NCBI GenBank assembly: GCA_905178155.1
Contig: CAJINV010000014.1
Span: 1,105,858-1,169,857 of the forward strand
Source of the DNA: Amoebophrya sp. A120
Lineage: Eukaryota > Sar > Dinophyceae > Syndiniales > Amoebophryaceae
DNA length: 64,000 nucleotides
Direction of reading: 5' to 3'
Program-made: the position numbers and the translations under genes
In this document: positions 33,451 to 43,310 of the stretch, piece after piece
Layout: every line of letters begins with the position of its first letter
Numbering within the stretch: the stretch's first letter is position 1
Notes under the pieces: generated by a model
Told to the model about the DNA's origin: nothing
Databases searched by the model: none
The model's input: the letters and a program-made list of their open reading frames with translations, nothing else

Positions 33451-34533
33451 ATGAGGGTTGCGCGAGGCCTCCGCCAATATAACACTCACAAGATGCGCCG
33501 TTTTTTCAGATCTTTGTTGCCGAGCGGCAGCACGCCTGCTCTGCTGACAGACCTATTCTGGCGAAAGCCTTGCTTGCAGCAGCCTCTCCTGCAGCGTCGC
33601 TTTACCTCTGATTCCGCCTGCCACCGTACTACCCCAAGCGGCACACCAAGTTATTTAAATGCTTCGCTTCAACACTCTTCCGCCGTCCGCGGCAGAGATA
33701 AGCACCCGCTTACTCGCCTTATCCGCAGAATTACAGCCGGTAATAAAAAGAGAGCGCAGCAGCACCACGCCCGGCTCTTCACAACGGACCGCAAAAGCCA
33801 GCGAGATTTTTATGACGTTACACCCCCCAGCACCACGACCGCAACCAGCTCCCTCGCCGACGATATTGAACACAATCCGACGGCGTTCGGAAAGATTCTG
33901 CGAAACGAAAAGCCCGCAGAGCAGATTTTGTACGAAGATACCGAGTTTCTCGCGTTCAAAAATATCAAGCCCTACGCCCCGCTGGCTGGCTTGATTATCC
34001 CGAAACGACGGGTGAGGCAGGACCCGATGAATCTGCCGAAAGACGATTTTCATTTGAATCTAGTGGAAAAAATGCGAGCGATTGGTTTAAAGCTTGCGAG
34101 AAAGCACCTGGATGTTGCTGCAGTGTCGCGTCGGGGCGTCTCGCTCGGACAGCAGGACGTCAGTAATCAACATAGCTGTACTACAAATGCCAAAAACACA
34201 AACGCATCAGGTTTGCTTCCGTTTTCCGTTTCAGAGAAACCAGATTTCGACGAGAATGATTTTTGGTTAAAGTTTCACCTTCCACCTTACAATACGGTGG
34301 ACCACCTGCATTTGCACGTCTTGGCGCCCGTGAGCCAGATAAGAAAGTGGCATACTATTACGATTTTCACTGATCCTGCAAAAGCGTGCGATGTGGCAGA
34401 CGTGTTAGATAGGCTGCGAAATACTGACAATGAGAGCTCTCCAAGCAATAGCTTCAACGAATCTTCTCTCGTCGACCTCTTGGCCGCGATCTTGGCGCGC
34501 CCGCTGGTTGTCAGCGTTTTCTTTTTCGTGTAA
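33451..34533 (+). CDS. HIT-domain nucleotide hydrolase/transferase, probably mitochondrial
   Basis: An intronless frame of 360 residues from ATG 33451; an ATG at 33493 (MRRFFRSLLP) is an equally plausible start. The first ~100 residues are basic and Ser/Thr/Arg-rich, like a mitochondrial presequence. The catalytic domain starts near FGKILRNEKPAEQILYEDTE (about residue 148), continues with LAFKNIKPYAPLAGLIIPKR, and contains the histidine triad HLHLHVL (about residues 284-290) after YNTVD, as in HINT-type proteins. HINT enzymes hydrolyse adenosine phosphoramidates. A ~45-residue insert (about 220-265) precedes the triad, and the C-terminus is hydrophobic. HINT3-like assignment is not certain. 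Confidence 0.85.
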   Translation: MRVARGLRQYNTHKMRRFFRSLLPSGSTPALLTDLFWRKPCLQQPLLQRRFTSDSACHRTTPSGTPSYLNASLQHSSAVRGRDKHPLTRLIRRITAGNKKRAQQHHARLFTTDRKSQRDFYDVTPPSTTTATSSLADDIEHNPTAFGKILRNEKPAEQILYEDTEFLAFKNIKPYAPLAGLIIPKRRVRQDPMNLPKDDFHLNLVEKMRAIGLKLARKHLDVAAVSRRGVSLGQQDVSNQHSCTTNAKNTNASGLLPFSVSEKPDFDENDFWLKFHLPPYNTVDHLHLHVLAPVSQIRKWHTITIFTDPAKACDVADVLDRLRNTDNESSPSNSFNESSLVDLLAAILARPLVVSVFFFV

Positions 34534-34763
34534 TTTGTGTTAAATTTCTTGCCATCGTTTTACCTGGGCCTGATAGATCAAGACGAAGCTGTTTTCAATC
34601 TTTGAGAAGATCGTGTTCAAATGCAGCTCCGGTTTCGCTTTGGATCTGTCGTCGCCACGAGGATCATGAACGAAGTCGCGTTGATCCTCCATGTCAGTCT
34701 AGGTGTGTATGTTGTATGATTCTGCGCGGTGTTGTGACATGGTATGTGACCGGCCGAACGACC

Positions 34764-37700
34764 ATGAAGGCCTTTTTTCACCTCTCCCTACTCTGCACTT
34801 TCTTCACCTTTCGTCTGGTGTTGTTTTCCAAAAACTTTGAACTGGTGTTTTCGGAAACTACTCCCGAAAAAGACGCCAGTCTAACCAGCAGTGACAAGGC
34901 CACCACTTCTTCTAAGGGTTCGTCGAAGAAGGAGTCCTCGATAAGAAAGGGGAAGACGAGGAAAAAGACCCGCAATTCTCAGCTCCCGGATTCATCGACG
35001 AGCAATATGGCCATCTTCCGCAGGAAACACCATCGAGTCCAGCATCTTCCGCAGGAAACACCATTAGCAATATGGTTCCATCGAGTCCAGCATCTGGGCC
35101 ATCTTCCGCAGGAAACATGAGGCTGTCCCGCTGCCCAAAATCGCGGCGGGCACCGTACTATGCGTGGCAAAAGTATCGCACTCGTATAAAAAAGGCGAGT
35201 CTAGCATTAGACAGATCTCCTTTCTTACCTGAATCCGCATGACAAAAAAAAATTGTCACGCAATTCATACTAGTAAAGATACTTTTGCATTGCATACGTA
35301 CACAGACTCCATCTCCTTGGCGGAGAGAGAGAGCGCTAAATCCGGGCAGTAGCGGTCCACGAACTGGTACACCCCCAGCGTGTGGCTCTGCTCGTCGCGG
35401 TTATTGTGAGGAAAAATCCCCTCTCCCCATATCGAATAAAAGGCGTGCTTTTCAAAATTTGCGCTGCGGCTTTGTGGTCACAAATCGAGTCTGTCTTGCA
35501 AGAGGGCAACGCCAGAGCTTCCGCCGCATTTCGCAGGCGATTTGTCACGCTGCTGCGCCAATGCGGCAGACGTCTGCCATGCTAAGTGACTACCTCAAGC
35601 CACCCCTTCCCGGGCTTTGCATCTGCCTGCAGTGCTCTACTGCAAGACAAAGCTGATTTGTGTACGCAAATACAGCGTGACAGACTTCCCTTTCGATATG
35701 GGGAGGGGGGATTTTTCATTTTGATAGCGGTCCATGTTTTGCTCCAAATAGGTCCGGAACCCAGTGTAGGTGTCCTTCATCATGGGCAGGGTGCGCCCGA
35801 GCCGCATCTGCGCGGCGGGGCTGATCGTGGTCAACCGGGGCCGGTGGTCCTCGTAGGTCATTTCGCGGTGCCGCGGCGGGGAGTGCCACTGGTTCTGGTA
35901 CTTCTGCGGGTACGAACTGATGTACTTCGCGGAGTCGGCGAAGTCCAGCCTATGGATTGCAAACGTAGCTAGATGTCTGGAAAGAACTTGTAATGCTGAA
36001 TGGTCATGATTGCCTGTGCCTGTGAGTGCAGTGCAGCATGACAAATGTTTGTTCAAACGCTTTCTCATGCGCAGAACGCAGTAGTACAAAGTGCACTTTC
36101 GCATGCCGAGAAGTTGTAGAGTGTGGCACGACTTTATTTGCTGCTTATGCAATACAGATTTTTTAGGAATGTGAAAAATGCAATACAGGCTCAAGAACCT
36201 TTCCAGACCCAGATCGATATTTGCAATGCATACAGGCGAAAGGGAAACCACTCCTCGGCGATCATGGTGTATCCTGTGCAAAAGTATCGTATTCGTATAA
36301 ATGCAAGTCTTGCATTACAAATTTTTTTCTCAAAGTAAATCAGCATGACAAATTTCATTTCTCATGCTGAGAAAATTTGTAATGCATTTATACGAGTACG
36401 ATACTTTTGCAGTTCATATGGTGTCATCCATCACAATGTGTAGTTTTTCCTCGCAGAACTCTTTCGCCTCCTTTTCCAGCCGGTCCTCCCGCACACCCAC
36501 CTCTTTCGTACAAACAATGTGGTCGAAGAAACTGTGCACTTCCTTCAGAAACGACACGAAATCCAGCTCGGAGCAAAAGAGCAGGTCGGGGGGGGAGGAC
36601 GAAGATGATGTAGTTGTTGTGAGAGAAGATGAGGCACCAGCGGCTCCACCAGCCACCGTGGGGAGTTGCATGATCTTGGACGTTGTCGACGAGGTTCTAC
36701 TGTTCTTCGTGTCCTTCTCCTTCCTGGAAGCTGCAACATGCTGTTGTTGTCCGGTAATATTATTCGAAGATGCAGTATTGAGTCCACCGGAGGTGGAACA
36801 CGAATTGGCACAAGAACTACTGGATGAATTTTTGCTAGTCTCCCGCTGTACACTCGCGACACGGGCCTCCAGATCATCGATCTCTCCTTCCATAAGAGTC
36901 CAGCATCTGGGCCATCTTCCGCAGGAAACACCAGGCTGTCCCGGCCGAAAGACCTGCGTGCGTACTTGCCGAACCTGGCAGACAAGAGCAGATACGAGTT
37001 GGTAAAATCGTCCGAGAACGGCAACGACTTTGGCTATCTGTTGTTCAAACCCGATGTTGTAGATACTGACGCAGGTAATTCGTCTGCGACGAAGCACTAT
37101 CCCCTCATCGTCTTTCTTCACGGCGCGGGTGAGTCTGGGACTGGGGAGGAACCTGAAGGGGTCCTGCAGATGGGGCTCACCGGTTCGTTGCCGAGCATTC
37201 TGGCGGATCATTTACAAATCATTGCCGATAAAAATGACGATAAAAGAACATCAGAAGAAGTCCCTTACTCCGCCGACCCACTGAGCGCAACCTCCATGCC
37301 GGAAGTGCCGTTTGAAACTTTGGAAATAAAACAGTCGATCTACGAGTTGCTGCGGCAAAATTTTTTCGTGTTGTCGCCACGGACCAATCGGGGCTGGTCC
37401 GGCCGGAAAGTCCGAAACTTTGTGGTGAACTTCGTGAAAAAGTGGAACAGCAGCAGCAACAAAAGCCAGAAGATCGACATTACCCGGATTCACGTAACTG
37501 GTCCTTCCATGGGCGGCGCAGGGACGTTCTCCGCCGCGAACATCGGCGCGCCGGCGATTTTCGCTACTTGTGTCCCCATTTGCGCGGCGGGGGGCGTGAT
37601 CGCGGAGAATTTTCCCCTGGCGGAGACGAACGTGTGGGCCTGGCACGCGGTGAACGATGAGGTGGTGCCCGTGACGGTTTCCGACGAAGCGATCCAGGCG

Positions 37701-37991
37701 CTGGAGACTGTTGCGAAGAAGAGGAACATGAATGGTACTAAAACTGCAGTCAACGGTGCTATCAAATACACGAGAGAACCACACGCCCCGGCCCCCGCGG
37801 GGTGGCCGCACTACCCCGGGCACGCGGGCTGGATGTCAACGTATCGATCGAAGGAATTGTACAGCTGGATGTTAAAAAGTAAACTGGAAATGAGCGAGGG
37901 ATTGAAGAAACTATTTGAAGTTGATAGTACTTCTGCTACGACAGCAGACGGAAATTTATCCAAGAGGACGAAGAAAGATAATGAATTGTGA
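34764..37991 (+). CDS. Secreted alpha/beta-hydrolase (carboxylesterase), gene split by a 1.8-kb insertion
   Basis: ATG 34764 gives a signal peptide (MKAFFHLSLLCTFFTFRL). The frame then shifts within about 34812-34916; a short GT-AG intron (34812-34916) would repair this, but it is inferred. Exon 34917-35130 encodes an acidic region and a Ser/Pro/Ala/Gly linker. The frame resumes in the second copy of a 48-bp direct repeat (36896-36943) and runs to 37991. The catalytic domain shows HYPLIVFLHGAGESGTGE (oxyanion region), the nucleophile motif GPSMGG (Ser about 37507), the acid in NDEVVP (about 37651) and His in HYPGHAGW (about 37818). This is an esterase of the secreted polyhydroxybutyrate-depolymerase/feruloyl-esterase-like or phospholipase/carboxylesterase type. 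Both repeat copies are in the same reading frame, so removal of the insertion plus one copy restores the gene. Confidence 0.75.
34912..36893 (-). CDS. Antisense gene or gene fragment inside the hydrolase insertion
   Basis: Minus-strand exons 36424-36893, 36238-36269, 35732-35950, 35302-35401 and 35158 downward join in frame once four introners (E, A, C, E) are removed. The product starts MEGEIDDLEARVASVQRE, passes a Ser/Thr-rich linker, then DLLFCSELDFVSFLKEVHSF, LEKEAKEFCEEKLHIVMDD, AEEWFPFRLDFADSAKYISS, RHREMTYEDHRPRLTTISPA and DEQSHTLGVYQFVDRYCPDL. The ATG at 36893 lies three bases inside the right insertion boundary, and the last exon runs antisense over the hydrolase linker to a TAG at 34914, so the 5' or 3' end may be truncated by the insertion. 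Family not recognised. Confidence 0.65.
35083..35130 (+). repeat. 48-bp direct repeat, left copy
   Basis: Starts GAGTCCAGCATCTGGGCCAT; the same 48 bases recur at 36896-36943 with two mismatches (TG versus CC at the same position). It flanks the insertion in the hydrolase gene. Shorter related units (CATCTTCCGCAGGAAACACC) occur at about 35011 and 35042. Confidence 0.9.
35159..35296 (-). mobile_element. Introner element, family E (138 bp)
   Basis: Termini TATGCGTGGCAAAAGTATCG and inverted GATACTTTTGCATTGCATA. Perfect target duplication CGTAC (35154-35158, 35297-35301). Host gene is on the minus strand. Confidence 0.93.
35402..35726 (-). mobile_element. Introner element, family C
   Basis: Termini TATTGTGAGGAAAAATCCCC and inverted GGATTTTTCATTTTGATA. 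Perfect target duplication GCGGT. Minus-strand splice gives N-M-D-R-D-E-Q. Confidence 0.93.
35951..36232 (-). mobile_element. Introner element, family A (diverged)
   Basis: Termini TATGGATTGCAAACGTAGC (low side) and inverted GATATTTGCAATGCATA (high side); the inner TTCCAGACCCAGA motif is intact on the high side and eroded on the low side. Duplicates CAGCC/CAGGC differ at one base. Confidence 0.85.
36270..36418 (-). mobile_element. Introner element, family E (149 bp, full-length foldback)
   Basis: Termini TATCCTGTGCAAAAGTATCG and inverted CGATACTTTTGCAGTTCATA. Perfect target duplication TGGTG. Pairing continues inward (ATAAATGCA/TGCATTTAT, AAATTT/AAATTT and TGCATTACA/TGTAATGCA), so nearly the whole element can fold as one hairpin. 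Confidence 0.93.
36896..36943 (+). repeat. 48-bp direct repeat, right copy
   Basis: Second copy of 35083-35130 with two mismatches, continuing directly into the hydrolase coding frame (RLSRPKDLRAYLPNLADK). Confidence 0.9.
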
Positions 37992-38895
37992 AACCAGCTG
38001 CATCTTGACGACAGGCTCGTTGCTAGACAAAAAGAATCACTTGAGCACTGCAGGTGGACCGCTGTGATGTTCGTTCGGAGTAGTTGCCATCAAGACGTAA
38101 GGACAGAAGTCTAGTACTCGCTCTTGGTGCAATCTATCGGTCCTGATTCAGATGCCCTTCGCTGCGGAAGTTTTTGATGTAAGGTCGCCTTGTTACCGTA
38201 CCAGTTTCAACATATCGAACGATTTGGAACGGCAAAACAGATTAGAGCAATGAATGCGCTTCGGTAGTCGTACACAGCCAGTCGCTGTCGCGCTAGTACT
38301 AAAACAAGAATGATTTCGGTTCGTTCAAAAAGTTTGGTGGCAGTCGGTGCAATCGTGCAAAACCATACACAAGAAAACTTTCGCCTTTCGCTGTCGCCGC
38401 TTTCGTCCTTCTTTCAACGTCGTAGCAGTGGTCCTCGTGAAGATAGAACAAAACAAGGACGAATCTTGTTCGAAAACCACTTTAAAACCACAGGTCCCAC
38501 ATCAGCCTCCTTTTTCTGTTTGGAAAAAGTGCTGCCCCAAATCTATATTTTACTTACTACGAAGTCTAAGTAAGTCTAACGCTGCTCATCACGTACTTGC
38601 GATGCAGGTTAGACAGAGGATAGGAGCGCGAGAATTATCTTTCACGCTTTTAATACAACTAGCAACAGCAAGCATCATGCTCGATTCTTCTTACTGCATG
38701 TAGTGACATGTTATAGAAGGTCGGGCTTTCTTTTTATTTGTGGCAGAAGCAGTCCTTATGCTTATCGTTATCTCTGCACAAAAGTTCTCTAGGTTTCATC
38801 TTCCAGACACGACAAATCCAACGCCAGACACACATCAGGCTCCAACTAGTGCCTGTTTTTACGTAAAACCGCTTCTAAGTAGATAGCTAGAAACC
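37992..38895. other. Intergenic, nothing recognised
   Basis: About 0.9 kb between two same-strand genes. Short frames (38310-38573, 38347-38703) have no recognisable content. Confidence 0.5.
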
Positions 38896-41800
38896 ATGGG
38901 CGGTCAAGACATGAAAGTTTCCGCGGCCGTCGTCGGCCATATGGACGGCTCGGGGGGAGGGCCCGCTGTGTCCGAGAAGGTTGGGCGTCAGCAGTTCGAG
39001 GATGCGCGTTTCCAGATTGCCCAGGAAATGAAGATGAAGCTGGTGAACCGGGTTTACTCGAAATCTGCAAAAATGGACTTCTACTTCGGAATGCTGATTT
39101 TGACAAACCTCGTCGTGCTCGGTTTTGAAGCCGACTTGTCCGATAAATCCAAAACCGGCCCTGAGAACCCGTTTTGGTGGATCGAGTCGATCATTTTGAT
39201 TTTGTTCATCTGGGAATTGTCGATCCGATTGAGATATGCACTGCAAAAGTATCGGACTCGTAGTAGTTGCAGCCTCGCATGACAACATTACAAATTCCAT
39301 TTTTGTTTCTGAGAAAATTTGTAATGCAATTCCTACTAGTACGATAGGATACTTTTGCAATGCATATGAGACTCCACAGTCCCACCCTGGTCACGATCCA
39401 CCCCCTGAACGCGCACGAGTTCAACGCGTCCCTCGGGGGAACCAAGGCAGATTTAGACGAGGTGATGGAAGGAGGTGGCGGGATCTCCCCCGCGAACACG
39501 AACGCGTCGAACCAAACGAATGATAGCAAAAGACCGCACATGCAGCCGTACGCGAAGGCGATAAGTTTCATGGAGTCAAGCGACTCCCTAGCGGATGAGG
39601 AGGACATCGACTACGTGGTCGTGAAATACGAACCGTGGACGATCCGGTTCTGCCTCTCCTGGGTGCACCAGTACATGGGGACCGAGCACTTCGGCCACTT
39701 CGCGTGGCTGGTCTTTGACTTCTTCCTCGTGATCGTGTCGATTCTGGACGCGTGGGTCTTGCAGTTGGTAATGAGCGGCGAGGGGTTCGCGAATGTTTCT
39801 GCGTTCCGCATCCTCCGTTTGATCCGGGTTTTCCGAACCGTCAAGTTGATTCGGTACTACCCAGATCTGTGGCTCCTCGTGAACGGACTCGGGCAATCGC
39901 TGCGCGCGCTGTCCTGGGTGATGCTCTTACTGTTGCTCGCGGTGTACGTGTCGGCGCTGTTTTTGGCAGAGCAGATCCGGGACAACGAATTTTACATGGG
40001 CTATCAAATGCAGAAGTGTCTGGGTCTGGAAGAATGCGCGACTTGTCATGCAGCTTTTCCATGACCCATGAGGTCTGGAATGCAGGACCTGGCATGACAG
40101 ACTCTGTGCGATCTCTCTCATGCCTATCCTGCATGAGAAACTCCCTCCCGACTTGGTCAAAACTGGACGACTTTTGGTAATCATGCAACGCAGATTTTTG
40201 CATGTTTCAGATTTAGCATGACAAGTTGCAGTCTTCGAGACCCAGACATTTTTACATTTTACATGGGCCCGGACGGCACAAGACACCCAGATCCGATGTA
40301 CCACGATGTACACGAATATTTCAGCTCGGTCCCGATGGCCATGTTGACCCTGTTTCAGATTGTCACGCTGGAGAACTGGGTAAGTTTAGTTTTTGTTTTG
40401 CTGGAGTTGTTGATCTTGTAGTTCTCTCGCGCGCATCGTTTGCACTATGAATGACGAGCCGTTTTTGAAGACTAGATGTTGATGTATCGCATTCTTTTCA
40501 AATGATACAATAGGCAATAGAAATTGGCATGAGGTTTTTACTTTTAGTTGTTTACTAGTAGACAGCACTTGATCAACCGAACCAAATCTTCTTATCACAG
40601 CCCGACATCGTCCGCACCATGATGGAAGAAACGTTTTGGTACGGGATCTTTTTCGTTCTGTTCATTGTGGGCACGAACTTTATGATCATGAACCTTTTCG
40701 TCGGCGTTCTGGTCGAGTACATTCAGTTATGACAGTGCACAACTACCCCTCCCCCTCATTTGTATGTTGGCATGAACAGCAATACAAACGCCAGCACACA
40801 TGGAGCCTGTGCATGACAAATTTATGTGCCTAATGTAGTACTACTATTTGGGCTTCCGGATGAATTTGTCATGCATAATAGTGATACAAGGGAACAACTG
40901 GATTTGGGCTTTTGCATGAGAAATGAGAACGAGGGGGAGTTGTGCACTGTCATATCAGTCCGCAGCGAACACCGCGGAAGTGGAATTGATGAAGCTCGTG
41001 ACGAAGGATAAAAACCGCATGTGTGAGGAGCTGAAGGAGATCTTTGCCATGGTATGCATTGCAAATAATTCATTCTGGGTCTGGAAAGTTGTGATGCTAA
41101 TCTGCGGATCACAAGCAACATCCATCAATATGGCGACACGCATGACAAGTTTCTGAGGGACTAGGTCTTGCGTAGACTGCATGAGAAGCTGCGTTTTTGC
41201 ATTACAAAAAAGCAGCGCGGTAGCGGAACATGCATCACAGATCTTTGTCTCCTGTCAGCAGAGCATTACAAGTCTTGCAATCTCCCAGACCCAGACAGAT
41301 TTGCATTTGATACATGGTGGATGTGGACAATTCCGGTTCGTTGTCCGCGGAGGAGTTCAAGGAAGCGATCGTGACCCAACCGGAGGTATCAAATGTAAAA
41401 ATGTCTGGGTCTGGAAACTTGTGATGCTGTGTGGCATATCATGAGGAGGCCACAATTGCTGGCTCAGCATGACAAGTTTCTGAGCTTCTAGGTGTTGCCT
41501 ATTCTGCGTGACAAACTACGTTTCTGCATGACAGAAAAGTGGGGCTCTTTGGTAACGTGCACGACAGATTTATTAAGAGTCATGCCAGACAAGCATGACA
41601 AACTTGCATTCTTCCAGACCCAGACACTTTTGCATTTGATAGATGGTGAAGAGGAAAATCTCCAACCTTCGCGTGGAGGACGACGAATTAGATTGGTTGT
41701 TCGAAGTTCTCGATGCGGACGGCAGCGGGCAATTGTCCATCGATGAGTTTGTCAACGGGGTGTTGCGCACGAGGGACTCGGAGCTTGCTTGCTCCTTGAT

Positions 41801-42065
41801 GACGATGCAGAACCTGATATTGCGGGAGTTCGGGAAAATGGACTGTCACCCGAGGTCGAAATTCTACAAGGGCGATAACGTTCCGTCGCACGGATTTGGG
41901 CCGAAACCGCCGAGCGCAAGCAACTTGCTTATGGTGAACCACGCGCCGGCCGCGCCGGGGAGCAGCAGGGGTCAGAATCCCGATTCGCACACGCCAAGGA
42001 GGCAAGACTCGAAGGGGTCGGGGGCTACGCCGACGCAGGCGGGGGCTACGGGTGGTGGCGCGTAG
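38896..42065 (+). CDS. Single-domain voltage-gated cation channel with two EF-hands
   Basis: Exons 38896-39234, 39372-40001, 40269-40379, 40601-40727, 40960-41052, 41318-41386, 41647-42065 add to 596 codons. One intron is GT-AG (40380-40600); five are introners (E, A, G, A, A). Six transmembrane segments fit one voltage-gated domain: S1 (FYFGMLILTNLVVLGFEA), S2 (WIESIILILFIWELSIRL), S3 (AWLVFDFFLVIVSILDAW), S4 with spaced arginines (FRILRLIRVFRTVKLIRYY), S5 (ALSWVMLLLLLAVYVSALFL), S6 (FWYGIFFVLFIVGTNFMIMN). The pore loop ends FQIVTLENW, whose TxExW resembles the selectivity filter of voltage-gated Ca/Na channels. C-terminal loops DVDNSGSLSAEEF and DADGSGQLSIDEF are EF-hands, so Ca2+ feedback is likely. 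Four-fold assembly is inferred, as for EukCat or bacterial Nav types. Plasma or flagellar membrane is plausible. Confidence 0.88.
39235..39366 (+). mobile_element. Introner element, family E (132 bp)
   Basis: Termini TATGCACTGCAAAAGTATCG and inverted GATACTTTTGCAATGCATA. Perfect target duplication TGAGA. It sits between S2 and the following loop of the channel. Confidence 0.94.
40002..40268 (+). mobile_element. Introner element, family A (core A1) with a 12-bp duplication
   Basis: Left terminus TATCAAATGCAGAAGTGTCT is intact; the right terminus stops at ACATT and lacks the usual GATA. Flanking direct repeat TTTTACATGGGC (39990-40001, 40257-40268) is 12 bp rather than 5. The core matches 11278-11540. 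Confidence 0.9.
40728..40954 (+). mobile_element. Introner element, family G
   Basis: Termini TATGACAGTGCACAACTACC and inverted GGGAGTTGTGCACTGTCATA. Perfect target duplication TCAGT. Inserted just after S6 of the channel. Confidence 0.94.
41053..41312 (+). mobile_element. Introner element, family A (A2-related core)
   Basis: Termini TATGCATTGCAAATAATTCA and inverted GATTTGCATTTGATA with CTGGGTCTGGAA / CCCAGACCCAG. Duplication CATGG at 41048-41052 and 41313-41317. It lies immediately before the first EF-hand loop. Confidence 0.92.
41387..41641 (+). mobile_element. Introner element, family A (core A2)
   Basis: Termini TATCAAATGTAAAAATGTCT and inverted CACTTTTGCATTTGATA. Duplicates GGAGG/GATGG match at three of five positions. 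Removing element plus five bases keeps frame (TQPEVKRKIS) between the EF-hands. Confidence 0.92.
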
Positions 42066-43310
42066 CAGCCAGCGGTACGGTTACCGCCCGCCAGTCTGCA
42101 GCAGAATGGAATCCGAAAGCAGGGAAGCATGGGTGCGCTGTTGGCGTGAAGTTGTGAAGTAAAGGTTTGATGTGATTTTCAAAAAAAACACTGTGCCATC
42201 GTTTGATTTTCCGGTTTGGTTTCTTTTCTACGTACTGTCTACTCAGAACTTTTTCAAAAGATGACAAATTTTATGCGCTTTTTTACCCGACAGAATTTTT
42301 AGCGTCAAGAATCTTTCGCAGTTTCTGGTGCTTCGTTGAAATGACAAAATTTTTCATCTATCATGCATTCAATGGAGGTTTCATGATCGTTGTTTACATT
42401 TTTTCATTACAAACGTTTCAAGAACACAACCCTGATTGAAGTCTACCCAAGAAGTGTGACTACTCCACCCGATGTCACATTTCTCTTTTATTTTCCACCC
42501 CCTTTTTCTATTTTTTTCTAATTTGGCAAACATTTCATACGGTCTGACTGGTGTGCATTCTATCCCGATAATCGGGTGGATTGTGTACGGTTTTTGATGT
42601 CGTGAGCCGTTTTTCTTTTCTCCGCGCGAGTGACTAGATAACGTCGGGACAGCACAGCGCTTGCACCAAAGAAGCAGCGAAATAGAAGTGGATGAAGATG
42701 GACTAGACACCATTGGAGCCTTCTTTTACTGCACGTAGCTAGTGGCTCTCCTGACCAGGTGGAATTCATCCAAACATAAATCGATGCTGTAGCCTGCAAT
42801 AGCCAAACAAGAAGCTTCTGCTGCACAGAGAGTCATCTGATGGCAAAGCAGCGCAACTGAAGGCGGTTTGCAAGCGAGACGATGAAATAGAGTCACAGCA
42901 CGAGCATCACTCAAACTAACTACGACGAGATAGGAAGAGATCACTTACACTTCATTTTAACCGCATTCCTTAAGTTGATCGTTTCGATATGGATGATGTG
43001 GGTACACATCTTCGTCATCCGCCGCTCCCTTGGCGCCGGTACGAACTGATTGCAGCTTTGTTCTTTTTTTTCTTTCGTAGACGACGAGGAACAAGTTCAA
43101 TTTGTGAACGAGACTTCGAAACACGATCACCTTGTCCTCGCGGAGGATCTTACCTGGTTTGGGTTTGTTGGCGCCGCAGAGCAGCACTAATAAATAGAGA
43201 ATGTGAATTATACGAAGAGTTCTTCCTTTGACTTTGTCGGTATGAAATTTTGTCATTGAGAGGGTTGCTTCGTAGTTGTTCCTCCCAAGTTTTTTCACTC
43301 TCGTCCCAGT
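42066..43310. other. Intergenic, nothing recognised
   Basis: 1.2 kb of AT-rich sequence. No element termini and no convincing exon on either strand. The frame on the minus strand at 42957-43688 is the shadow of the following gene's first exon. Confidence 0.5.

Larger units (their letters stand above)
35131..36943. mobile_element. 1.77-kb insertion plus duplicated 48-bp target
   Basis: The segment 35131-36895 interrupts the coding sequence of the secreted hydrolase and is followed by the second copy of the 48-bp repeat. It carries minus-strand exons with four introners. No terminal inverted repeat is obvious at its ends, so the mechanism is open: gene-fragment capture by an element, or template-switching repair. 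Confidence 0.7.
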
